22,798 nt of DNA from positions 4,428 to 27,225 of IMG/VR virus record IMGVR_UViG_3300030060_007584; one strand, given 5' to 3'. The notes below the pieces were generated by a model. The model ran no database searches. It was not told where the DNA came from and saw only the letters and a program-made list of their open reading frames with translations. The position numbers and the translations under genes were made by a program. Source of the stretch: a virus. Of the stretch, positions 9,516 to 21,500 are shown piece after piece (positions within the stretch are counted from its first letter, which is position 1; every line of letters begins with the position of its first letter).

Positions 9516-9523
9516 TATTTATG
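9516..9523 (-). promoter_or_regulatory. Possible T4-type late promoter before gp8
   Basis: On the minus strand the gp7-gp8 gap contains CATAAATA, one mismatch from the T4 late -10 element TATAAATA. It lies about 23 bases before the gp8 ATG, so transcription could start roughly 15 bases ahead of it. The gap is the longest intergenic space in the window, which is where an internal late promoter would fit. In DNA this AT-rich a chance match is quite possible. Confidence 0.35.
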
Positions 9524-12500
9524 TTATGTAAAGGACTCTTTTAAATCCCTAGTTCTAATAATCACAGGGCCAGTTTTGATCCCTGTAACACCATCATTAG
9601 TGATTGCGGTGAAAGCACTACCTTTTGATGTAACAAAATCGTGCAAACGACCCCAAGAGAACTTACCATAATAAAGAGGATTAATTATGGTGGTTACACC
9701 GACAGGAACAGTTAAACCTTCAATAGAACTTACACTTACAGTCACTCTTTTTAGAGCGGTAGCACCTATTCCAAGAACAGGCCCTTGTATAATTTTAGCA
9801 CTATGTACTTTGTATATATTATCTATAAAGGAAGTTCCAACTCCTACTGGTGAAGTTCCGATTGCATTTTCATATGAAGTTAAACCACTTCCGATATTTG
9901 TTTCAAACGCAGTAAAGTAATATCCTGATGAAATACCACTCACAGTTATCGCAGTTCCAACAACTGATGTGTCACGGAGAACAGAATCTTTTGGAATAAA
10001 GAGATCTAATTGGAAAGCAGTTCCAATTCCAGCAACAGATGTTGTTGCAATTCCAACTATATGTCCAAAATCACCCTCATACTTAATACTTGTTAAAGTA
10101 TCCTGTGTCACAGATTCTGGTTCAACTAATATTAAAGGTGGATTTGTATTAGTATATCCAGAGCCAGCATTGACAACTGAAATCACAGATATTGTTCCAA
10201 CACCTGATACAGTCGCAACAGCTGTTGCATTTGCAGAGGTTGTTCCAATTCCAGCATGAATAGTTCCAATCCCAGCGGTTACACCAATCGAAACATGCGG
10301 TGCAACGGTGTAACCTGATCCACCATCAGATATCACAACGCTTGATATTGTTCCAGCAGCAGAAACAACTGCGGTTGCAGCCACTCCTGTCTTAGTTGTT
10401 CGATCAAGAATTAACGCACCTTGTCTAACTTCAACTATATCATCAACTTGATTAAACAATGGAACTGCTGTATCTGTGAATACTTCAGTTGATCCAGCAG
10501 ACACACTCTTAATAATGTAAGCAGTTGGTCGAATGCCAGGCTCTAATTCTGATCTATCTTTACCTATTCCGATGTTATTAACAACCACATCCTGTGTTTG
10601 TTTTTTCCAAGTGACTGGTCTTTGAAGTGTTCTAACTGTTGTGATACCAGCATCAATATAAGTGTTAGTTGTCACAGCGTCAGATGTAGTGATACCTGTA
10701 ACTGTTCTTGTTTCCTGTTGAAACACATTATCTAAACCAATATCAGGATATTTGTTAATTGTAAGACTGTCACCAGTTTTAACTGTTTCCAAAATATCAA
10801 CATCAGCTACATCATGATCAGATCCACGATAATAATAAATTCTTACCTTGTCATCTGCTTTTGGAGCTTCTGAGAATGTAACCTGAGATCCGCCATTAAA
10901 GACATAACTTTCAAATGGAACTTGGATAATATCATTTAAGAAAATTAAGCAATTATCTTCAACACGAATCGGAGATCCTTGTGCAGATCTTAATGTAATT
11001 GGTGTTTCAGTTGCACCAATTGTTTTTGTAATTGGGAAGGTTCTTCTATTACCGTCAAATAAATTTTCAAATGAATTTAATTTTTCTAATTCACCAAATG
11101 TAAATCCAGCAAAACTATCATTGAATACATCTAAAACGGTTAATTCAAAATCTTTAACAACTTTATTTGCATCAGTTAAAATACCAGCTTGACCACCCTC
11201 TTCAATTGTAAGAACATCATCAATCTTATAATTATATCCAAAATTTGTAATCTGGAAACTAATTATACTTGATGCAGTTCCAACACGAACTGATACTGAT
11301 GCACCAATACCTGTAGTGCTACCCACCAATCTCATGTTCTCATAATTAAGTGGTTTTTCAAATTCAAGAGTCGGAGGAGTTGCAGAACTAAATCCTGATC
11401 CACCACTCGTAATTGTGACTGAGGTAACTAAACCAGCAGTGACATTTGCCTTACCTATGGTTGTTACACCAGAACTTGTGACAGCTCTAACAAGAATATT
11501 AGTTTGTAATCCAACACGATATCCAGATCCACTATTACCAATTGATACTGATTCAACCGTTCCAGCAGCGGATACGATTGCAGTTCCACCAGCAGCGACT
11601 AAAGGTTGATATCCAAATGATGATGTTTCACCAACAGAAACAATGATACCACCTCTAGGAACTGATGATACATTTACGTCGTAATTATTTGTAACTCCAA
11701 CACCAGTGAAACTTACAGATGTAATACCAGCAGTTTCAACAATATTATAATCATCATTTGGATTTTGGAATATCTCGTTTAGAAGTAAAACACCTGTATT
11801 TGTTGCAAATCCAGTAACATTTGAACCACCAGATTTTAAAATAAAGTTTGTTGCAATTCCTGTAAATTGATTTTCAAATGTATCAAATACAAAATTATTT
11901 GCATAAGTTTCTTGAGTTCCATCAGGAATACCAGTATGAGTAAATACACGACCAACGAATGTCGATGTCGTTGTTAATCCAGCAGGGCCTTTTGATCCTT
12001 TAGGCGCATCTGTAAAGTTAATTGTATCTCTTACAATTTGATAATTACCTAAGAACTTAGTCACGGTATCACCAGCACTATGATTTGCAAGCGCAGAGTT
12101 AAGTTGTCCTTTCTTCACAAGAAGTTGATTTGTAGATCCAATACCCACAGTATCAATTTTCATAAACTCATCATTAATTTTAATAATATCTCCAGAGAAG
12201 AATGATGATATACCTGTTAAAGTTATAAAGTCTGAAGTTAATAATGAATCAAATGCTAATGTTGTATTAACAGGAGATTGTATAACTGGACTTTGAATAT
12301 TATTATCAAGAGTAATAAGAGCCTTAGAATTAAGATTTTTAGATGTAAATGAGTGTGTTGTTCCAACACCAACAGCTGTGACATCTATAACTTTTGGAAC
12401 ATTTTGAAGTGCCTCAGCGGCAGTTCTTGCAAGTTTAAATTTATTTTCCGCAATCTTAACAGCAAAAACAGTGGATGGTAATTTACTGGTAACACCAATT

Positions 12501-15500
12501 CCACTAATTGCGGTTGCTGCAATACCAACACTCATTGTTGTGCCAGCACCTGTAGGTGTATAAGCTAACTCTTCACCAGTTTGGAAGAAGTGATTATCAA
12601 CAATAAACGTATCATTAGTAACATCAACAACTGCAGCATCAGATGAATCAAATGTTTTATGGAAGATAGAATCACCAGTATGTTTTAGATTAAATGAGAA
12701 CTTAACATCATTTTCAGTTCCAGTGTATGAACCCTCAGCAGATTTTAATCTAGAATCTGTAAATGTAACCAAACCAACCCCACCAGTTCCAGATTCATTA
12801 AAGTTATACTGGAATACTTTTGTTGTGACTGCTGTATTTGCTGGAGGTGTAAGACGGAGTTCAATATCACCACCAGTTACAGATGAATAACCAACACCAA
12901 TGGTTCCAATACCAGAGAAACTGGTAACATTAGTGGAGAAATTATCCATATAACCAAACTCTACAAACTGCGGAGTAATAGTATCATGAATTGCAGTTAC
13001 TTGAGTTACAGCGTATCTATCATTTGTTGTATCGTGTATTTCAATTAACGCATCAAAAGCAGTGTATGTGTTTGAATTAATTCCACTAATTCGAGTTGGC
13101 TGTGGAGTTCCTGTTGATGCGATGTCTGTTGTTGTGGTTAATACTTCAGTGAGTGATATTGTTGTACTTCCAATCCCAGTTGCAGTTCCTCCAATAGCTA
13201 CTTGATGAACTCTCATTGTAACACCAATGCCAGTCGTTGGTGTGAAATATACGCTTGTGATACCTGATCTTACATCTGCACCAAATGTTCCAAGACCTAC
13301 ATTTGGAGAATTACTTGCAGATATATTTTCATTGATCATTTGTGCATAATCTAAAAGATATACCTCTTCACTATCATTTAATACAACTAACTCATTTAAT
13401 TGAGTTCTTTGATCTCCACCAAGCTCTTGTGTTTGAATGAATAATTTGGAGGTTGTAATCGCAGTGGTTCCAAATCCCACAACTTGAACTGGAGATGGAT
13501 CTGTAGATCCAATACCAGATGAGGTAGAAATAATGTCATATCCTGTTCCAAGTGATAAGGTGCTAATGCCAGTTTGTGTATTCTTAAATGTTTCGACTGC
13601 AAATATTCTTAATGCATAGTTATTAAATTTAGATTTAGCTGGTAGATATCTTAAATTTCCTGTTGATCCTGAGATGCTAAAATCAAAATCACCAAGATCA
13701 ATTGCAGTTTCAACACGACCAAAAGGCATCATGTATCCAAGAGATCCATCATGAAGTAAATTAATTTGAATAATCTCTTTCTCTCCTGAGAATCGAGTAT
13801 CAAACACCATGACATAAAACTTAATTCCATCAATATCATCTAAGTTAATAGAAAATATATCAGAGAATGCAGTTGCACGAGGTAGATCATTAAACTCTGA
13901 ACTTACGCTGTCAATTGAAATTGCTCTATTTGTTCTAGATTCGATATAATCTGTTAAAGTTTTATTAACAAAATTAATTTCATCAGATGCAAACACTCCA
14001 GCAATATTTTTAGAATTTTCTGTAACTAGATCAAAATCATATGAATTATGAAGAGATTCTTTTTCACTTACTAAATCAGCAACAATCACAACTGGAGAAT
14101 CTGATACACTAACAGATGCGTTTCTACGATTCTTATCATCAGTTGATGCAGTTGATACAACACTTACATCCGCAAAATTTCTAAATCCAACAACATGACC
14201 AAGACTATTAACAGGATCTTTCCATGTGTTATAGTCAATTGTGCTTCCTAGTGAATATGAGAATGTTTGATAATAATCGTTATCTGCTAATTTTTGTAAT
14301 TCAGTGCTTAACTTTCCAGTCTCTTTTCGGAAACCACTTCTAAATTCAGAGTCAGAATCAATATTAAATGTTGAATTAAACTTGGTAGTTTGTTCAATTA
14401 CAGCTATTGATTTAGATGAAGATCCATTAATTGATTCACCAACATTAAATGTATCATTTGAAAGAACCTTAAGATACTTATTGTTTTCATTCCATGCAAC
14501 AACAGTTCCAACTTTATCACCTGTACTTACAGTTTCACCAACACTGAATTGATTTGTTTCAACATCAATATTAAATTGTGCAATATTTTCAAATGGTATT
14601 GCTTGTCCAGACGATGAAGGGCCACTGAATATGCCTGGGCTTGTAACAGATCGATCTAAATTATATGATACAGTTGCATTTCCTCCGCCTGGATTTGTAT
14701 TAACACCTGTAATCACAAATGGTTCGTAATTATAATCAGATGAATTAAATCCACTTCCTGTTGATCCTATACCAATATTTTCAACATATAATTTATCTCC
14801 TAGTGTAAATGGATAAGTTGTTGAATCATATGCACCTTCAAGAGTTAAAGTTACAAGATTTGTTCCGCTTGTAAAATTTAAATTCTTAACTTTAATTCCG
14901 TTATTATTGTTTGTAGCAATAATTCTTGGATTAGTGCCGTACAATGAGTTTGTATTTGTTAATATTCTAACTTCTGATACTGATGTTCCTTGAACGTCAA
15001 CAGCTGTTATAACTTCATTTTTAATTTGATTTGTCACACGATCAATCACAACTATGTTTGGTGGTTGAACATAATTCTTACCACCAGAACTGATACCGAT
15101 ATTTGATATTTTGGATAATCGATCTAATCTTAAAATTTGGGGTAATGAAACAGATGGTTGAATTGTTTTATCAGCAGAATAATCAAATCCAATATTTTTA
15201 ATTGTATATCTTCTTAACTTACCTGTTTCATTACTGTTTAATCTAACAACACCACCAACTCCAAGTGTTGATCCGATTGAAGTAACAACAGGAATGTTTA
15301 AATAATTCTTTCCCTTTGATATAATTCTAATATCATTAATTGCACCAACAGCAGTTAATGAAGATGTATTATACTTTAAAGTGGTTGCCTCATCTTTTGT
15401 GTATCCATCTTTCTCTGGTTGTGATGGTAAAACAAATGAAAATGTTGTACTTCCAATCCCTGTAATTGTATAAGATCCATTATATTGACTATCTGATATT

Positions 15501-18500
15501 TTTAAACTTGAATAATTAATAACATCAGTGTCAACAATTGGATCTCGTTTAAATGGGGCATTAACATTCAAATTAACTGGTGTTAATTTATAGAATAAAT
15601 TGTTTGGAGTATTTTCTGTAACAGATAAGTCAACTCTTGCAGTTGTAGTTACTCCAACCGTACCAACGCCTATAACTTGGAATCCACCATCTTCAGTATT
15701 ATTAAAATATGGATTTGTGAAGTTTGTGTCTCTGAATAATTCAAAATCAAATACTTGAGTTTTCTTTCCAGACACAACTTGTGTCAAAGATGTGTCAGAT
15801 ACAGCAAATCCAACTTTATATCCACGAGTTAGTGAAAGAGGTGGATTAATGAGAGCGATAGTGTGTCCTGATCCAGTAGATGTAAATGATATAACATCTG
15901 GTATAAGTTTATTTGATTTAAATGCAGTTTCAGATAATCTGAATGTATTATCATCAATTCTAACCACAAATAAAGTAGAATTACTCTTTAATGGATTAAT
16001 TGTATTTGCAGATTTATATAAAACTTTATCACCAGTCTTAAATCCATGACTTACGAATGTAATAGTATTAAATGCAGTGCTGACAGCAGATGCACCAAAG
16101 GTAATTGGATTTACAAAAGTTCTTCGAGTTGTATCATCAAATTCAATATTAAATGTTGTTGTGATGCCTGGTGTAACAGATAAATTAACACGATCATTTG
16201 CTTGCAATTTATGTGGTTCTTTACAAACAACAGTTCCAACAACTTTTTCTGCAAAACCAGTAATTTCAGTTCTTTGTGGTGTTAAACTATGAATCACACC
16301 TGTTCCATGATCCTTAAAGAATAATTGATAAGCTGTAGATCCAATACCAGCGACAGATCCAGTTGAACCAATGGCAACAGGATTTGTTGATAATCCAAGT
16401 AGATTAATGCCGTTGTTAATTGCAAATACTGGGGAATTATTTGTTAATCTAAATGTTTGACCTATACCATTTGATACCTGTAAAGTAGTTCCTTCGTCAC
16501 TTGAATATAGAAGTTTGTCACCAGTTTTGAATCCATGACCTTGTAAAAATATATTTTGAGTTGGAATAAATCTTTCCGTAGTTCCACCACCAACAACTTT
16601 GAAAGAATAACGAATTGTTGATCCAATACCAACACCAGCTGATTCTCCAAGAGCAACACTCTCACTTGGATTAAAGTAATAAGGAATATTAACTCTGGTT
16701 TGTATATCAGTATTAATACCTAAATTAAATGCAATTGTTCGATTTAAATTAGTTACTAAAGATGCACTTGTATGTGCTGTTCCTAAAACGCCATCAAATT
16801 CTCTCTTAACACGAATTTTATCATTCACATTATCAACATTTAAAACTAAGAATCTCTCTGTTGTAATTCCTAAAATGTCATTAGCTGCAACTCCATTTCG
16901 AGATAAATCACCAGTCACTGAAAGACTGGTAACAATACCAGTTGCAACGGTTGTTCCAATGCCTGTGTTTAATTGTAAGAACGAAGTGTTAAATCCAATT
17001 TGATGTCTTCCATCTAATTTTCTTAATGTATCTGTAGAAAGTCCAGAAATAGTAACAATATCACCAACAACTAAATCATGTGGTTGAGATGAAAGTCCTG
17101 TGACTTGTCCATTTAAATTATTATATGAAAATACTAAATTTTCAATCTTAACAACAGTTGAAGCAATTGATATAATTTCTTGACCTTCAACTTTTGATAT
17201 TTCACCTGAGAATCCATTTCCTTTATCTAAACTTAAAACACGAAGATCATCCTTAACTTGATATCCAGATCCAGCACTTAGTAATTCAAATTGATTAATT
17301 CGACCAGCAGAGGCGTAATTAACCTCAATTTCTTGATCAACTAATTTTCGACTATCGTGTATTCCCTCATAATTAACTCCTAAACCTTCAAGTTTATATG
17401 GATTCGTGTTTCTACGAAGATTTAATGTGTTTAAATCTAAATCTTGATTATTAGTTTCTATAAAGTTAAACTCATCTGGTTTCGCAGCATAATTTTCACC
17501 AATTAAATATGGAAATACTGGAGCACGGAAATTTTTAAATGTTCCACTAGTTTCATTTTCACTTGGATTAATCGTTGCAAAATAAGCAAAAGTCCCCTTT
17601 GGATAATCTGGGGTAACACAATATCTACCATTATTCTCATCTAAATCACCGTTTCCAAGATATTCAAAGTCATCGATGAAAAATCCAAGTGGGAAAGTAC
17701 CAATTGGAGGGCCGCCATCTCTGTTTGTTTTCAGAGAATAACCAGATCTCATAACTCTAACAACACCACCATCTTTACGATCATATCCATATGGGCCGTA
17801 AATTGGATTACCATCATAAGCCCATCCAATAATCGGCGAATGATTCAACGATACTTGTTCTGCGTTATTTAAAAGATTTAAATCATTTGATGTATAATCA
17901 ATTGTTCCATCACTATTTTTTGATTTTAATATTTTTCTAAGTCCTCTTGGTGCATAGAATGATGTAAATTTAATACCCTCATCATTATCACCTCTTGATA
18001 AGAAACCATCATCTCCATAAAATATGTCCTCATATCTTTTGACGTTATTAACTGCCCAAGATCTGACTTTTGGTAAAAATATCGCACCAGTGCCAGGAAT
18101 TATTTCTTGAACAGATACACTTGCAGTTGAATATCCAACACCACCATTATCAATCGTAACTGAATCAACCTGTCCATTACTAATTGATGATATGATCTTT
18201 GCACCAACACCATCACCAAGTATTTGTAAATCAGGAGCTGAGGTATATTCAGATCCAGATCGAGTAACAATTACAGATTGTATTCTTCCATTTGTTACAA
18301 TTGCTTTATATTCTGAAGATGATCCAGAAGAAACTCTCACTGTTGGTGGAATACTAAAATTAAATGTTGTTGCGTTTCCATATCCAAAGCCAGGTTGTTC
18401 AACGTTAATGGATGTTAAAGAACCTCGAACAATTGGATTAATTTTTGCATGATAGTTTTCTGGATGAACTGTGTTAATTCCAATTACTCCTTTTACATTT

Positions 18501-21500
18501 ACGATAATTGGTGGATAATTAAATACATGTTCTCCTGATCCAATTGATGATAATCCAACAAATTGTTTTGAAATATAGTTAGCATCTGATAAAGTAGAAC
18601 CAATACCAGCAGATGCTAGTCTAAATCGATTATCATTTACTTTTAAAACATAATAATCTTGATCTGTATCAAGTCCTACAATTGTAACTCCAATTCCTGA
18701 ATGCGAATATCTAATTAATTCTCCATCTTCAAATCCATGATTCTTATATTCAATAAAATCTGAATATGTATTAATACCACTTACTGTCACTAATCTTCTT
18801 TTATTTTCGTATCCTTCGCCAGGATTATCAATAATAATTTGACCTAAAACTTGTTTTTTATTTAAACTTTGAAATCTTTGTGATCCATCCGCAAATCCAG
18901 TGAGATTGATGAGATTGGATTTGGTGAGTGCATCATTTTGATTATTTGCAAGTTTAATTGTTGTGTTATTAACTTTCGATACGAAATAGATTGATTCATC
19001 AACAAGTCTTTGATCAGGTGTTTGTTGAATTTGATCTGTTGTAATACCAGCACTTGCAATACCAATTGCACCAGTATTAAAGGTTTTATAGATTACAGCC
19101 TCTCCATCACGAAACTTGTGAAAAGTTCCAAAACCAATAGTATCTGCAGCAATATTAATTGCATTACCTGTAGATGATGCATCAAAATCAATAAAATGAT
19201 CAATCTGTTTTAATCTTGCTCTTGCAATCGCATTTTGACCATTACCACCACTAATTTCAATTACAGGTGGTGCAACATAATCAAAGCCAGGATCTATGAT
19301 ATCAATTCTTTCAAATTGTCCTTTAACATTTGCAGTTGCACTTATACCAGCACCAGTTAAACTTTCAACGGATACTGTTGGTGGTGTAATTACATCATAT
19401 TGTGATCCACCCTCTAATACATCTATTGATTCAATACCACCAAATTGTATAACATCACCTGACTTATAGTTTGATATCTCTGTACCATTTACAAGGATGC
19501 CAGTGGTGCCTGGCGTTGTCTCACGCCTTGTCCCATCAAAGAGTGGATTAAGAGATATTCTCTTCAATAATTTTTGATGATCAAGTTTTTTATTTGCTAA
19601 CTCTGGAACTGAAATTTTAAAAGTTCCGTTTCCTGTTGCATCTACAAAATCACCATTGACTAGATCTGGTAATGAGTTTGCAAGACGAATATTGTTTGAA
19701 CTTACACGACTTACATAGTAATTTTTACCGTCAATAAGTTGTCCCAAAAATCCACTAATTACGTTATAAGTAACAACTTCTCCAGAATAGAATCCATGAT
19801 CCGCTGCACCCTCTGTTACCTGTATTAACTGTATAACGTCTCCGCCAGTCGCGCCAGTCCATGTTACAGAACGATCTGGCGCAACGATAGGTTCATTACC
19901 TAAACTTGGTATTGATGGTGATGTAACGTATGCATGGGGATGTGGAGGTAGTGCAAATGCATTATCACTTTCATGATCATAAACATTTTGAACATCAGTT
20001 GTATATTTTGTAATATTATCATGAAGAGAACTATTTCCTCTCTTAAGTCTTCTACGGATAAAAGCAATATTAAATTCACCGACGCCAGGTAAATCACCTA
20101 GAATAAATGTATCACTGCTAATAATAGTTAAAACACGACCAACTCCCAATAATGTATTTTGCTCATCTAAAACCTCAATTGCATCCTCTTCTAAAAATCC
20201 ATGATCAGAACGAAGTGAGACATTAAAACTACTACTTGATTGTCTTGTAATTGTTTTAGGACTAAATTTAACCGATGTGTTATAAACCCATGATCCAAAG
20301 TTAGCATCTTCAGAACTTTTATTTACACCAAACGATCCAACTTTAACTTTATCTCCTTTATTAAAGTAAAAAGTATCATCAGGTATTGGAAAATCTTTTA
20401 AAACACCTGTAATTAAAACTTCAATTTTCTTTGTAATGTTTGCAAAGGAGTATCCATATGCAACATTATTATATCTTACATCATCACCGACATTTAAAAC
20501 ATCGACAGATGTGGGTAATCCTACAAATTGATTTGATGTTTTACCTGTATATGTAACAATACCAGCAACACTAGCTGTTGGTAATGACAAAACACCACTT
20601 GTCGGGAATCCAACTGTTGTATCAACTGTCATCACAGTTGAACCAATGGTAACTGGATTTACTATACGAGTTCTGCCTGGAACTACAAAGTCGCCATCAA
20701 TTGAATCTTGAGATACAGTGATTTGATAATAGTGTTCTCCGCCATATAAAAAGTCCTTTACATCTGATATTGCACCAGAGGCACCTTGAATATTGTTATC
20801 ATCTTCATCTTTATCTTGAAAAAGAGTTGATCCTTTTAGATTGCGAGGATCGCCTGCAATTGCTTTAACAACAAAATCTTGACCAAAACCATAATCAGCA
20901 TCAGATGGTTTGATTAAAAATTCTGATGGTTTAATAATATTAACTTCCTCTCCATATAAAGCTCTGAATAAAATTCGATATGACTCCTCTGTTCCTTTTG
21001 TACGATAAAAATCTTTAATTTGTCGAATAAACTTAACTTGATCAATATCACTATCTAACTTACGATTTTCAAAACCACTTGCATAAGTTGTCTTAAGTTT
21101 ATTGAAAAACTCACGGATAAAGAGATTTGATAAATTATGAACCTTACTTCCACCAGTATGTGCAGCTCCAACGGACGTATTAAATTCAACAAGATCTGGT
21201 CTTGTTGGTTGATCTAAATTTGATACACCACTAAATCCACGAACACAACCAGTAAATGAAGTTGTACCAACTCCTGTATATGTAATAATTTCATCATCAA
21301 TTTTAAGTAATCCATATTTACTTGGATAACCTTTTGTACTATCAACAAAAATTGTAGATGAGTAAGATTGAGTATCTGTTGATAATCCAGTAAATTCGGT
21401 TAGTGCAGCACCAACATAAGTTTGTAGTTTTGTATATCGATCTAAGTTCTCAGCAATATTTGTTGAACCTCCCTGATATTCTTGAGAGATGTAATATTGC

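Noticed and set aside
5874-10259. Plus-strand open frames of 60-97 codons (for example 5874-6128, 8013-8306, 9687-9920, 9969-10259)
   Set aside because: They lie antisense to well-supported structural genes, with repetitive Pro/Val/Thr-rich translations that mirror the GIGTT-type codons. They have no start context or family resemblance.
19900-20097. Minus-strand frame of 65 codons inside gp7, and similar short ones at 13396-13602, 16462-16665 and 18862-19071
   Set aside because: Out-of-frame shadows of gp7 rich in Leu, Ile and Met. The gp7 frame is continuous through them.
10140-20203. CRISPR or tandem DNA repeats, or a diversity-generating retroelement template/variable pair
   Set aside because: The repeats are diverged peptide modules in frame, not equal DNA repeats with spacers. 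No reverse transcriptase or near-identical template copy is present in the window.
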